Positions 1-8,980 are shown, numbered from the stretch's first letter. The stretch is 64,000 nucleotides of DNA from Parahoeflea alexandrii (GCF_024105735.1 NZ_JAAAML010000002.1:930001-994000); one strand, 5' to 3'. The notes: generated from the letters alone by a model not told the origin. Translations and numbers: made by a program.

Positions 1-1
1 G

Positions 2-100
2 TTTGGCGGCCTCAAGGAATCTGGTATCGGCAAGGAGGGGAGCTGGCAGGGGATCGACGACTATCTCGACACAAAATACACTTGCATAGGCGGACTTTGA
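2..100 (+). CDS. gabD: succinate-semialdehyde dehydrogenase, 3' end only
   Basis: Only the last 32 codons are inside the window; the stop is TGA at 98-100. The tail reads [13 protein letters not shown], then [10 protein letters not shown], which is the C-terminal signature of NAD(P)-dependent succinate-semialdehyde dehydrogenases of the GabD type. The Lys/Glu-rich KESG.G.EGS segment and the final KYxCxG are characteristic. By family knowledge it oxidises succinate semialdehyde to succinate in GABA and related catabolism. The catalytic Cys and Glu lie outside the window, so another aldehyde dehydrogenase of the same superfamily cannot be excluded. Confidence 0.7.
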   Translation, partial: FGGLKESGIGKEGSWQGIDDYLDTKYTCIGGL

Positions 101-623
101 GCCCCGCAGAGAGGGTCGAGACAGATCTAGTCTTGTCACGGCAGGGAACGTGAATCGGATCAACTCTCTCAGAAGCGGCCGCCTCCGGCAAACCCGGCAC
201 GGTTTGCGTTATCACCTTCAGACTCACCGCCACATAGGGTCAGGTTCGTGTTCGTCCGGGTAGGAATACGGGTGGCGAAACACGCGGTTTGACGGCTCGG
301 TCATCCGATCACCGGCACCAGTTTCGCAGCCGCCGAGGCTACCCGTCTTCTCTCTCGAAAAATGGCGGAACTGACGGCCGGCTGCGCATCGGGAGCCAAG
401 ATATCCGGTTTTGACCCCGACACCTGGTTTCGCGTCATCGCCGAAGACGAGGATGGCGGAGACCTGGCATCGCTGCCAAGGGCGAAGGTCGGCTGGGGAA
501 GGGTCGGCAGAACCGGCGTTTCTGGCAGTCTGGCGGCAAAAATCTGAAACGCAACTCCATCGTCGCGGGGCAGGGTGTTGTGCGGAGAGATGCCGCCCCG
601 CACGTATCCCGGGATTGCGGATT
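101..623. other. intergenic stretch with no supported gene
   Basis: About 520 bp lie between the aldehyde dehydrogenase stop and the DUF5368 stop. Short open frames exist on both strands (for example minus 301-603), but they are rich in Pro/Ser/Arg, have no recognisable family and no clear ribosome binding site. I see no convincing terminator with a T-run, no tRNA and no repeat. Both flanking genes end here, so it is a convergent junction. Confidence 0.5.
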
Positions 624-974
624 CTATCCGGTCCGGGATCGAATGAGCGATTGCAGGGTGTAGACCAGAACGGCGATGCCGACAGCGCCGAGGCTTGCCA
701 CGCCCAGAAGCACGATCAGGTCGATCGGGCCGCCGATGTCGCTGAAGCCGGAGTTTGTGATCAGCTGCACGAACAGGACGGCGGCGATGGCGCCCAACGG
801 CATCGACAGCTGCGCCAGCAGGAACTTGCGCATCGACATCGACCGGTCGCGCACGAGCACGTAGAGATAGGCGGCGGTGATCACGACTGCGGCCACCACC
901 ATGGCCCAGAACAGGCCGCGGCCGAAGATCTCCTCGAAGACGGCAATCAGGGTGGTGAAGGTCAGGTCTTTCAT
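624..974 (-). CDS. DUF5368-type small membrane protein next to SQR-like flavoprotein
   Basis: A 116-residue protein with three or four predicted hydrophobic segments (roughly residues 20-41, 52-75, 82-110). The N-terminus LTFTTLIAVFEEIFGRGLFW and the central NSGFSDIGGPID motif match what I know as DUF5368, a family of unknown function found in Alphaproteobacteria. The ATG at 974 follows a strong GAGGAG ribosome binding site. The gene lies only about 10 bp downstream of the Tat-exported SQR-like gene and is surely cotranscribed with it, which suggests a membrane anchor or electron-transfer partner. That role is inference from position. Confidence 0.75.
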   Translation of the reverse strand: MKDLTFTTLIAVFEEIFGRGLFWAMVVAAVVITAAYLYVLVRDRSMSMRKFLLAQLSMPLGAIAAVLFVQLITNSGFSDIGGPIDLIVLLGVASLGAVGIAVLVYTLQSLIRSRTG

Positions 975-984
975 GGCGTTCTCC

Positions 985-2298
985 TCAGGCCTTGCCGCGC
1001 AGCATGGCGTTGTAGGTGGCCTTCAGCGCCACTTCCTTCATCAGCCAACTGATCCACAACTCCTCCATCGGCGCGATGATTCCGGGGAAGGAGGGGGTGA
1101 GATTGTTCTGGTAGTCGAACTCGATCAGCATGGCGCGACCGACGCGGGTGATCAGTGGGCAGGAGGTATAGCCGTTGTAGGTCGCGGTGCCTTCCGTGCC
1201 GGCAATGGCTGCGACAAGGTGATCCTCGACCACCGGAACCTGCCATTTGACCGAGGCGGCGGTCTTGCCCTTGGGCACGCCGGCGACATCGCCGAGCGCG
1301 AAGATTTCCGGGTAGCGCAGATGCCTGAGCGTCTGCCTGTCGACTTCCACCCAGCCTTGGTCGGTCCATTTGTCGGCCCAGGACAGGCCCGACTGCCGGA
1401 TCACGTCGGGCGCGCGCTGCGGCGGGATGACATGCAGGTAGTCGTATTCAAGCTCCGTATCACCGTCGGGAGTGGCGAATGTGGCGCGCTGGCTGCCCGG
1501 CTCGATGGACTTGAGCACATGGCTGTAGGCCGGCGTGATGCCGCGGTTCTCAAACAGCATCCGCACCTTTTCCGAAACGATCGGAACGCCGAAGAGGCTT
1601 TGGTTGTTGGCGGCGTAGATGATCTCGGTCTTGCCCGCATTGCCTGCGGTACGGGCGATGTCATCGATCAGGAAGGTGTGCTTGAGCGGCGCACCGGCGC
1701 ATTTCATCTCGGTCGCCGGGCGCGTGAAAATCCCGACACCGCCTTCCTCGGTGTATTTCGACGCGGCCTGCCATGTGCGCGCGGCATACTCCGGACCGGC
1801 ATAGAGCGCGCCGATACCGTTCGAGCCGACGAGGTCGAGCGAGAAGCCCTCGATTGCGTCGTGATCGAGAACAAGGCCGGGGGCGACAACCAGGAAGTCA
1901 TAGTCGACCGCCTGTCCGCCGGAGGTCGTCACCCTGCGGGTCTCGGGATCGATACCGGCGGCGGCCTTGTTGATATATGTGATGCCGCCGGGCAGCCAGT
2001 CGGTGGTCCTGCTCTCGGTGTAAGATGCTGGTTTCAGCCCCGCCGCGACCAGCGAAAGCCCGGGCTGGTAGAGGTGCTTCTCGCTGGGATCGATGATGGT
2101 GATTGACGCGCCGTCTAGGCGATCGATCAGCCTGTTGACCAGGGCGGTGCCGCCGGCGCCCGCGCCGATGATCACCACGCGCGCGGAGGTCTTGACCGGG
2201 GCCGCGCGGACCGGACCGCTCCAGGCGGCTGCGGCCATGCCACTTGCGGCAAGGCCCAGGAAGATGCGTCTCGAGGGTGCGAAAGCTGATTGGGTCAT
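985..2298 (-). CDS. Tat-exported FAD-dependent oxidoreductase, sulfide:quinone reductase-like
   Basis: A flavoprotein of 437 residues from the ATG at 2298, chosen because it has a good AGGAGAAGG ribosome binding site and places a twin-arginine signal SRRIFLGLAASG at the N-terminus; a start upstream at 2367 would bury the signal. After the signal comes a dinucleotide-binding motif VVIIGAGAGGTALV. Two Cys contexts typical of SQR relatives are present: KCAGAP and SCPL. The C-terminus (ISWLMKE...YNAMLRGK) resembles the SQR membrane-association tail. The likely reaction is oxidation of sulfide, or a related sulfur species, with transfer of electrons to quinone. A Tat signal implies periplasmic placement, unusual for SQR and closer to flavocytochrome c dehydrogenase biology. 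A paralogous SQR domain occurs at 61287-62969. Confidence 0.75.
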   Translation of the reverse strand: MTQSAFAPSRRIFLGLAASGMAAAAWSGPVRAAPVKTSARVVIIGAGAGGTALVNRLIDRLDGASITIIDPSEKHLYQPGLSLVAAGLKPASYTESRTTDWLPGGITYINKAAAGIDPETRRVTTSGGQAVDYDFLVVAPGLVLDHDAIEGFSLDLVGSNGIGALYAGPEYAARTWQAASKYTEEGGVGIFTRPATEMKCAGAPLKHTFLIDDIARTAGNAGKTEIIYAANNQSLFGVPIVSEKVRMLFENRGITPAYSHVLKSIEPGSQRATFATPDGDTELEYDYLHVIPPQRAPDVIRQSGLSWADKWTDQGWVEVDRQTLRHLRYPEIFALGDVAGVPKGKTAASVKWQVPVVEDHLVAAIAGTEGTATYNGYTSCPLITRVGRAMLIEFDYQNNLTPSFPGIIAPMEELWISWLMKEVALKATYNAMLRGKA

Positions 2299-2353
2299 CC
2301 CGTCCTTCTCCTGAATTATACCGCATGTTTGCCACATGAATTGCCGGCAAACC

Positions 2354-2367
2354 TTGATCTGGGTCAA
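2354..2367. promoter_or_regulatory. FNR/FixK-type box upstream of SQR-like operon
   Basis: TTGATCTGGGTCAA matches the TTGAT-N4-ATCAA anaerobox with one deviation in the right half (GTCAA). It sits about 56 bp upstream of the SQR-like start at 2298, suitable for class II activation. An AT-rich island (2368-2400) lies on its distal side. Confidence 0.7.
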
Positions 2368-2412
2368 AATACATTCATATATTTATATTCTTTTATAAAA
2401 TGGGGTATCGCG

Positions 2413-2441
2413 AAAAAAGGCGCCCGGTTCAGGGCGCCTTT
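2413..2441 (-). terminator. Rho-independent terminator of cydABX
   Basis: Read on the minus strand this is a perfect 10-bp stem (AAAGGCGCCC/GGGCGCCTTT, 2432-2441 with 2416-2425) around a 6-nt loop, followed by a run of T (complement of the As at 2413-2418). It lies about 25 bp past the cydX stop, as expected for the end of the cydABX transcript. Confidence 0.85.
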
Positions 2442-2465
2442 GAGGTTCGGATCGGGACAGCCGGA

Positions 2466-2609
2466 TCAGCCTCGGGTTTTATCCCGATGAGGATTGCCGC
2501 CCTGGTCATTGATCATGCGGCTGTCTTCCTGCAGTTCCAGCCACATGGCGTTGACGACGGCGAACATTGCGGCCAGCGGGAGCCCCAGCAACCAGGCGAA
2601 ATACCACAT
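2466..2609 (-). CDS. cydX: cytochrome bd oxidase small subunit CydX
   Basis: A 47-residue protein beginning MWYFAWLLGLPLAAMF, the signature of CydX/YbgT, followed by WLELQEDS, which matches the conserved Glu-containing end of the single transmembrane helix. The ATG at 2609 has a strong AGGAGG site. CydX stabilises the heme b595/d site of cytochrome bd in the inner membrane. It follows the cydB stop at 2626 by 16 bp and precedes a strong terminator, so cydABX is one transcript. Its charged tail is slightly longer than the E. coli protein. Confidence 0.93.
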   Translation of the reverse strand: MWYFAWLLGLPLAAMFAVVNAMWLELQEDSRMINDQGGNPHRDKTRG

Positions 2610-2625
2610 ATCTTGATCCTCCTGA

Positions 2626-3789
2626 TCAGTAGACGGAATGAGAATTGTCGGTGACGTCGGCCTCGGTGACCTTGCCCCACAGCACCTTGTAGACCCATGC
2701 CGTGTAGGCAAGGATCATCGGCATGAAGATCACGGTCACCACCAGCATGATGAACAGGGTCATGTGCGAGGATGAACTGTTCCAGACCGTGAGTGACGAC
2801 CGCGGGTCGGATGAGGACGGCATGATGAACGGGAACATCGTCAGCCCGACCGACGAGATCACACCGAGGATCGCCATCTTGGAAACCAGCAGCGTCGAGA
2901 CTTCGCGCCCGGCGCGCAGCCCGAGGAAAGTCAGCAGGCCGCCGGCAATGCCCATGATGGGTGCAATGGCGATCCATGGGCGGTCCGAATAGGCGGTGAG
3001 CCAGCTTGCCGTCTTTTCCACCTCGAAATGCAGCGGGTTTGACGGGCCGGTGGTAAGGTAGTCGCCGACGATGCGGTAGCCCTCGATCCCGAGGGCCATC
3101 CAGACGCCGGCCAGCGCATAGGCCGCCACGGCAACCAGTGCCGCGATGGAGCCGAAACGGCGGGCCCGGTCACGCACATTGCCTTCCGCCTTCAGCGTCA
3201 GCCATGCGCCGCCATGCATCACCAGCATCGACAGCGACACCACCCCGGCAAGCAGCGAGAAGGGATCGAGAAGGCCGATGAACTTGGTGTACCAGGCGCC
3301 CTCGTAGATGGTGTGCAAATCATCGGTGAAATGAAACGGCACGCCCTGGATGACATTGCCGACGGCAACGCCGAACAAGAGAGCGGGGATCGCGCCACTG
3401 GCAAACAATGCCCAGTCCCAGGACGTCCGCCAGCGCACGTCATCCCGCTTCGAGCGGTACTTGAAGGCGACAGGCCGGACGATGAAAGCGGCGAGTACCA
3501 CGAACATTGCCAGGTAGAAGCCGGAGAACGAGACCGCGTAGAGCGGTGGCCAGGCGGCGAAGATCGCGCCGCCGCCGAGAATGAACCAGACCTGGTTGCC
3601 TTCCCAGACCGGGCCTACGGTGTTGATCGCCACGCGGCGCTCGACATCGGTTTCGGCAACGAAGGGCAGCAGGGCGCCGACACCCATGTCGAAGCCGTCG
3701 GTGAGCGCGAAGCCGATCAGCAGGACGCCGAGCAGACCCCACCAGATCACGCGCAAGATGTCATAGTCGATAAGAGAGTGCAGGATCAT
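2626..3789 (-). CDS. cydB: cytochrome d ubiquinol oxidase subunit II
   Basis: A 387-residue polytopic membrane protein starting MILHSLIDYDILRVIWW, with the family motif LTDGFDMGVGALLPF near residues 28-42, the conserved GPVWEGNQVW segment, and the C-terminal SSSHMTLFIML region. It pairs with CydA to form the high-affinity quinol oxidase, which reduces O2 to water without proton pumping and is used under low oxygen or NO/sulfide stress. The start at 3789 lies 5 bp beyond the cydA stop (3795-3797). A longer open frame upstream is the antisense/other-frame overlap with cydA and is not used. Confidence 0.95.
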   Translation of the reverse strand: MILHSLIDYDILRVIWWGLLGVLLIGFALTDGFDMGVGALLPFVAETDVERRVAINTVGPVWEGNQVWFILGGGAIFAAWPPLYAVSFSGFYLAMFVVLAAFIVRPVAFKYRSKRDDVRWRTSWDWALFASGAIPALLFGVAVGNVIQGVPFHFTDDLHTIYEGAWYTKFIGLLDPFSLLAGVVSLSMLVMHGGAWLTLKAEGNVRDRARRFGSIAALVAVAAYALAGVWMALGIEGYRIVGDYLTTGPSNPLHFEVEKTASWLTAYSDRPWIAIAPIMGIAGGLLTFLGLRAGREVSTLLVSKMAILGVISSVGLTMFPFIMPSSSDPRSSLTVWNSSSSHMTLFIMLVVTVIFMPMILAYTAWVYKVLWGKVTEADVTDNSHSVY

Positions 3790-3794
3790 GGTTC

Positions 3795-5405
3795 TTACTC
3801 CGCTGGCATGGCGATGGCGTCGGCATTGCGCCGTCCGGCCAGCCGTTCTGTGTGTCTGATAACCCAGGCGTCGGTTTCCTCGACGTCCTGAAAGGGGCCC
3901 TTGCGGATGTATTTGAGCATCAGCCCCATCTCGATGACGAACAGGACGGTGTAGAAGATGACAAATCCGGCAAGCGTCAGCGCCACCTCGGTCATTGAAA
4001 GCGCCGAGACCGACATGGCCGTCGGCAGCACGCCGTCCACGGTCCAAGGCTGACGACCGAATTCGGCGACAAACCAGCCCAGTTCCGCTGCAATCCAGGG
4101 CGCAGGGATCATCCACACCGCCAGATGCAGGGCCGGGCGCGGGAAATCCATGCCCTTGAACGAGGCGCGATAGAAGAAGTAGAGCATCGTCGCGATGAAG
4201 CCGAAGCCAAGCGCAACCATGATCCGGAAGGCCCAGAACAGCGGCCAGACGGTTGGGATGGTGTCATTGGCGGCCTGGACAATCTGCTCGGGCGTCGCCT
4301 GGCGCGGATCGTCGACATATTTCTTCAGCAAAAACGCGAAGCCGAGATCGGCGGAATGGGCCTCGAACCGAGCGGTCTCCGCCGGATCGGCATTGTCGCG
4401 CGCCTCGCGGATATGCATCAGCGCGTCATAGGCGATCAGTCCGGATTTGATGCGGGTTTCCGCCTGGCTTTCGAGCTCCTCGATGCCCGGTATCGAAGTG
4501 GTCAGCGAGCGGGTGCCGATCAGTCCCATCACATAGGGAACATGAATGGCATAGTGGGTGGTCCGCGCTTCCTGATCGGGAAATCCGAAGGCCGTGAACG
4601 AGGCCGGCGCCGCCTCTGTTTCCCACATGCCCTCGATGGCAGCGAGCTTCATTTTCTGACTGTGCGTGGCGCTGTAGCCCGATTCATCGCCCAGCAGCAC
4701 CACGGAGAACGCAGATGCGAGACCGAAGGCGGCGGCCACGGTGATCGAGCGCCGGGCCAGTTCGATATGGCGTCCGCGCAGCAGGTACCAGGCCGAGACG
4801 CCGAGCACGAAGACCGAGGCGGTGACATAGCCGGCCGAGACGGTATGGACGAACTTGGCCTGGGCAACCTCGTTGAACAGCACCTCGTAGAAATCGGTCA
4901 TTTCCATGCGCATGGTCATCGGGTTGAACTGAGCGCCGACCGGGTTCTGCATCCAGCCATTGGCAATCAGGATCCACAATGCCGAGAAGTTGGAGCCGAT
5001 CGCCACCAGCCAGGCGACGGTCAGGTGGGCCACCTTGCTCAGTTTGTCCCAGCCGAAGAAGAACAGCCCGACGAAGGTCGCCTCGAGGAAAAAGGCCATC
5101 AGCCCCTCGATCGCCAGCGGCGCGCCGAATATGTCGCCGACATAATGGCTGTAGTAGCTCCAGTTCATGCCGAACTGGAATTCCATGGTAATGCCGGTGG
5201 CGACGCCGAGCACGAAATTGATGCCGAACAGCGTGCCCCAGAACTTGGTCATCTGCCGCCAGATCGGACGGTTGGTCATCACATACACCGTCTCCATGAT
5301 GGCCACGAGGATCGAAAGACCCAGCGTCAGCGGCACGAAGAGGAAATGATACATGGCCGTCATGGCGAACTGCAGCCGTGACAGCTCGACGATCCCGAAC
5401 TCCAT
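3795..5405 (-). CDS. cydA: cytochrome d ubiquinol oxidase subunit I
   Basis: A 536-residue protein starting MEFGIVELSRLQFAMTAMYH; His20 corresponds to the heme b595 ligand His19 of E. coli CydA. The second conserved His is in KFVHTVSAGY, and the GWFVAEFGRQPW motif marks the quinol/heme b558 region. The length and the insert between the central helices suggest a long Q-loop form. The ATG at 5405 has an AAGGAGC site. Upstream is an FNR-type box at 5495-5508, implying induction at low oxygen. First gene of cydABX. Confidence 0.95.
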   Translation of the reverse strand: MEFGIVELSRLQFAMTAMYHFLFVPLTLGLSILVAIMETVYVMTNRPIWRQMTKFWGTLFGINFVLGVATGITMEFQFGMNWSYYSHYVGDIFGAPLAIEGLMAFFLEATFVGLFFFGWDKLSKVAHLTVAWLVAIGSNFSALWILIANGWMQNPVGAQFNPMTMRMEMTDFYEVLFNEVAQAKFVHTVSAGYVTASVFVLGVSAWYLLRGRHIELARRSITVAAAFGLASAFSVVLLGDESGYSATHSQKMKLAAIEGMWETEAAPASFTAFGFPDQEARTTHYAIHVPYVMGLIGTRSLTTSIPGIEELESQAETRIKSGLIAYDALMHIREARDNADPAETARFEAHSADLGFAFLLKKYVDDPRQATPEQIVQAANDTIPTVWPLFWAFRIMVALGFGFIATMLYFFYRASFKGMDFPRPALHLAVWMIPAPWIAAELGWFVAEFGRQPWTVDGVLPTAMSVSALSMTEVALTLAGFVIFYTVLFVIEMGLMLKYIRKGPFQDVEETDAWVIRHTERLAGRRNADAIAMPAE

Positions 5406-5447
5406 TTGCTTTGCTCCTTGGAACGGGGAGCACACCATGCACCCCCA

Positions 5448-5473
5448 GAATATATCTATGAATTTTTGAATAT
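5448..5473. promoter_or_regulatory. AT-rich GAATAT repeats in the cydA leader
   Basis: GAATAT at 5448-5453, GAAT at 5460-5463 and GAATAT at 5468-5473 lie between the FNR box and cydA. Similar repeats occur upstream of the SQR-like gene (minus-strand GAATAT at 2385-2390) and of the YeeE operon (59290-59302). Possible operator for a shared regulator; function unproven. Confidence 0.3.
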
Positions 5474-5494
5474 GTCAGGGCGGGGTGGCTGACA

Positions 5495-5508
5495 TTGATT
5501 TGGATCAA
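5495..5508. promoter_or_regulatory. perfect FNR/FixK box upstream of cydA
   Basis: TTGATTTGGATCAA is an exact TTGAT-N4-ATCAA palindrome. It lies 90 bp upstream of the cydA start in the short cydC/cydA gap, consistent with oxygen-responsive activation of cydABX. Confidence 0.8.
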
Positions 5509-5531
5509 TAAAGCTGCATTACTGATGTATC

Positions 5532-7259
5532 TTATTTGGACGGCTGGAGCTTTTTGGGTCCCGCCGGTCCCATGGCTCGGCATTGATCCAGCTGGATGAC
5601 GCGATCCGCCCAGCCGATTTCGGCAGGACGGTGGGACGCGGTCAGAATGGATGCCGCCGGCAGGTAGGCCCGTATCCCGGCGAGCACGGCGAGGGCCGTC
5701 TTTTCGTCCAGCCCTTCGGTGGGCTCGTCCATGAGCAGCAGTCCTGGTCGCCGCAACAGGCTGCGGGCAAGAACAAGCCGGCGGGCCTCGCCACCCGACA
5801 GGCCCGCTCCCTGTGGACCAAGCCTGCATTCCAGCCCGCCTTTGGAACGGATGACTAACGTCAGCGAGACGGCCTCGAGCACCTCCCACAGGGCCGCATC
5901 GGATGCGTCCGGACACCCGAGCCGCAAGGCATCCCCGACTGTGCCCGCCATCAGCGCGCTGCGTTGCGGAACCAGAGTGACAACGGCGCGCAGTCGGGAT
6001 TCGTCCCAATCTGCGAGGGGCAGGCAGCCGATCGTGATCTGTCCGGCTTCCGGTGCAAGCAGACGGGCGGTTAGCAGCAGCAATGTGCTTTTTCCCGATC
6101 CGCTCGGCCCGGTAATGGCCACGCTTTCGCCTGCCGAAATGGCCAGGGACACCTTGTCGAGGATTGGCAGGAGCGCCCCGTCGCGTCGAAAGGAGAGATC
6201 CCTGATCTGCAACTCGGCAGTCTGGCCGGAAAGCCCGTCCTTGGGTGCCAGCGCGACAGTGTTCAGGCTTGCCGCAACCCGTTGTGCGGCCACGCCCATC
6301 CGGCCCAGATCAGCCATCGCCCGGCGCAGGGGAGCGATGGTTTCCATCAATGCCAGTGAAGCAAAGAACCCGATGGCTGCCAGTGCCGGTGTGATCATGC
6401 CGTTGCGTGCGAGCATCATCCCGATCGCAAGAGCGCCTGCCGCCACCACGGTTCCGGTCAGTGACAGCGCGAACCCTGCCCGCCGTTCGATACGGTCCAG
6501 ATCAGCGCGGCGGCGGTGCCGTTCGGCATCGGTAGCCAGAACGGTCTCGCCCTGGCGCGTCAGTTGTCCATAGGCCGCCAGATCGTCGCGGGCACGGATC
6601 AGATCGATGAGCTGCGACCGGAAGGCCTGAGCCGCGGCCTCTTCTTCGCCGGAAGAGCGTGCGGCAGCGCGTGCTGCGCGAGCGAGGACAATGGCTGCCG
6701 CGCCAAGGAAGCCGGTCGCAATCCATAATGCCACGCTCAGATCCACCAGCCACCATAGCGCCGCGAAGGTGATCAGTTGCGCTGCAATGCCGGCCGCGAG
6801 TGGGAGGATCAGCCGCAGTGGAACACCATCCAGCGCGTCGACATCCGCCATCAGCCGGTTGAGGGCCTGGGGGCCACGCAGCCGCACCAGCAGGTCATGC
6901 GGGGCGGTGACGGTGGTGGCCAGCAGCCGGACCCGGATCGTCGTCAGTGCTTTGAGCGTGGCGTCGTGGGTCAGCAACCTTTCGCCATAACGTGCGGCGG
7001 TCCGGCCAAGTGCCAGAAAGCGGACCATGGCCGAGGGCCGGAAGACATCGAAGACCGCGCCCATCCCGGCCAGTCCCGCAGCCGCGGCTGCGGTGATGAA
7101 CCATCCGGAAAGGCCGAGAAGCGCGATCCCGGCGATCAGCACGACAAGGCTCAGCGCGGCGCCGCGGATCAACGCGGTTGACTGGTCCCGCAGGATCAGC
7201 CGGAAAACCTGCCACAACGCCGCGCCGCCACGATGGCGATTGTGATTGCTCGCGGTCAT
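5532..7259 (-). CDS. cydC: thiol reductant ABC exporter subunit CydC
   Basis: A 575-residue fused permease-ATPase half-transporter. The N-terminal membrane domain begins around LIRGAALSLVVLIAGIALLGLSGW with GWFITAAAAAGLAG, a CydC hallmark. The C-terminal ATPase has Walker A GPSGSGKST, signature LSGGEARR and Walker B LLLMDEPTEGLD. With CydD it exports cysteine/glutathione to the periplasm and is needed for cytochrome bd assembly. The start ATG overlaps the cydD stop by 4 nt (ATGA, 7256-7259), so the two subunits are translationally coupled. Confidence 0.93.
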   Translation of the reverse strand: MTASNHNRHRGGAALWQVFRLILRDQSTALIRGAALSLVVLIAGIALLGLSGWFITAAAAAGLAGMGAVFDVFRPSAMVRFLALGRTAARYGERLLTHDATLKALTTIRVRLLATTVTAPHDLLVRLRGPQALNRLMADVDALDGVPLRLILPLAAGIAAQLITFAALWWLVDLSVALWIATGFLGAAAIVLARAARAAARSSGEEEAAAQAFRSQLIDLIRARDDLAAYGQLTRQGETVLATDAERHRRRADLDRIERRAGFALSLTGTVVAAGALAIGMMLARNGMITPALAAIGFFASLALMETIAPLRRAMADLGRMGVAAQRVAASLNTVALAPKDGLSGQTAELQIRDLSFRRDGALLPILDKVSLAISAGESVAITGPSGSGKSTLLLLTARLLAPEAGQITIGCLPLADWDESRLRAVVTLVPQRSALMAGTVGDALRLGCPDASDAALWEVLEAVSLTLVIRSKGGLECRLGPQGAGLSGGEARRLVLARSLLRRPGLLLMDEPTEGLDEKTALAVLAGIRAYLPAASILTASHRPAEIGWADRVIQLDQCRAMGPAGPKKLQPSK

Positions 7260-8923
7260 GCGTCAGCTCCGATCAGGATTGTGCGGTCCATCCGGGCGGC
7301 CAGCGCCGGTTCATGGGTGGCAATAATCAGACCGCAGCCTTGGCCGGCCAGCCTGGCCAGTCCGGCCATCACCACACCGGCGGTTTCGGCATCGAGATCG
7401 GCCGTCGGTTCGTCGGCAAGCAGAATGTCGGGCCGAGCGAAGATCGCCCGCGCCAGCGTGATCCGCCGGGCTTCGCCGCCGGAAATGCCGCCGCCGGTTT
7501 CTCCGAGCCATGCTTCTTTTCCACCGGGCAGTGCAGCAATCACCGAGCCTGCCGCGGCGGCCTGCAGCGCCTCTTCCAGATCGCCGGTCTTCCCAAGGCT
7601 TACATTGTCGGCCAGATTGGCATCGAGGAAATGCGGCGCCTGCGGCATCCAGCCGAGCCGCGCGCGCCAGCCATCCGCGGTCGCCGAATCAAGCTTCTCG
7701 CCCGCGACATGGATCACTCCCTCTTCCGGCAGCGCCAATCCGGCAAGCAGCCGCAACAGCGTGGTCTTGCCCGCACCCGATGGCCCCATCAGGGCCACGC
7801 TTTCTCCCGCCTGGATCGCAATGTCCGGATAGCGGATCACCCGGCCGCCGATATGCACCGCCACGCCCTCAAGTCTGATCTCCGCTGCTCCGGGGAGGCG
7901 CTCCGAGGCGCCTCCCTTGCCCGCCAGTTCCCGGGGTGTTCGCGCCCGCCATTCCGAGAATTCGCCTGCAACCGCCAGCGCCGCGGCCTTGTCGTGCCAG
8001 GCTGCCGAAAGATCCCGCAATGGCTGGTAGAAATCCGGAGCCAGCAGCAGCAGAAAGATCCCGGCGGCGGGAGTGAGTGGTGCTGCATAGGATCCGAACT
8101 CGATGGCCCCGAGCAGGGCAAAGCCGACATAGACAGCCATCATCGCCACGCCGATCGCGGCAAACAACTCCAGCACCGTTGAGGACAGGAAGGCAATCTT
8201 CAGCACGTTCATGGTGCGGGATCTGAGCTGGTCGGCACTGGCGGCGAAATCAGCGATCACGGCCGGTCCGGCATCAAGCAGCCTGATGTCGACAAGTGCC
8301 GATAGCCGGTCGATCAGAAGATCGTTGAGCGTACCGATATCCGCCATCTGTCGTTGACTTGCCTCCTTTGCGGCAAGCCCGACCAGCGCCATGAAAACAG
8401 GAATCAGCGGGCCGGTGACAAGCAGAACCAGTCCTGCCGCCCAGGAGAACCAGAAGCTCAAGGCCAGGATGACAAGGGGCACTGTCATCACCCGCGCCTG
8501 CGCCGGTGCGTAACGGGTCACGTAAGGAATCATGTGGTCGAGCTTCTCGCTCGCCAGGACGGCTGTGGACGCCGCGCCGCCACTGTCCGTCGTGCGCATC
8601 TCGCGCCGGACGATTTCCTCCCTCGCGCTGCTCACGATGGTCACGCCGGCCGCAAACAGAAGCCGCTCCGCCTGGTGGTTCAGCAAAGCCCTGACAAGTC
8701 CGAGCAGGACGAACACCGATGCGACTGCAAGCGGTTCCGGTCCCTCCACCGGCCCAAGCAGCCCGGCAATCGCCATTGCGACGACCCCGGCCTGCAGCGG
8801 CCAGATCAGTGAAGAGGCTGCGCTCAGCATCGAGGCAAGGCGCACTTTCCCCTCAGCGGCGCTCATCATTTGTTCGAGCATTTGCGCATCCGCTTTCGGG
8901 TGGGCATCTTGTTGTGACGACAT
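7256..8923 (-). CDS. cydD: thiol reductant ABC exporter subunit CydD
   Basis: A 555-residue ABC half-transporter. I start it at ATG 8923 (MSSQQDAHPKAD); an in-frame ATG at 9001 would run through the FNR-like box and promoter. The membrane domain contains the helices LIWPLQAGVVAMAIAGLLG and AAGLVLLVTGPLIPVFMALVG, the latter typical of CydD. The ATPase domain has Walker A GPSGAGKTT, signature ISGGEARR and Walker B ILLADEPTADLD. It heterodimerises with CydC in the inner membrane. The ribosome binding site is weak (GCAGG). An FNR-like site at 8981-8994 lies upstream. Confidence 0.92.
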   Translation of the reverse strand: MSSQQDAHPKADAQMLEQMMSAAEGKVRLASMLSAASSLIWPLQAGVVAMAIAGLLGPVEGPEPLAVASVFVLLGLVRALLNHQAERLLFAAGVTIVSSAREEIVRREMRTTDSGGAASTAVLASEKLDHMIPYVTRYAPAQARVMTVPLVILALSFWFSWAAGLVLLVTGPLIPVFMALVGLAAKEASQRQMADIGTLNDLLIDRLSALVDIRLLDAGPAVIADFAASADQLRSRTMNVLKIAFLSSTVLELFAAIGVAMMAVYVGFALLGAIEFGSYAAPLTPAAGIFLLLLAPDFYQPLRDLSAAWHDKAAALAVAGEFSEWRARTPRELAGKGGASERLPGAAEIRLEGVAVHIGGRVIRYPDIAIQAGESVALMGPSGAGKTTLLRLLAGLALPEEGVIHVAGEKLDSATADGWRARLGWMPQAPHFLDANLADNVSLGKTGDLEEALQAAAAGSVIAALPGGKEAWLGETGGGISGGEARRITLARAIFARPDILLADEPTADLDAETAGVVMAGLARLAGQGCGLIIATHEPALAARMDRTILIGADA

Positions 8924-8980
8924 ATTCGCCTGCAAAGTTGTTTTCACAATGCGTGTTATCTGTTCCCTAAGGGCAGGAAA

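Noticed and set aside
12-603. Open frames of 60-100 codons on the minus strand in the first intergenic region
   Set aside because: Low-complexity Pro/Ser/Arg-rich products, no ribosome binding site and no family resemblance; typical of chance frames in GC-rich DNA.
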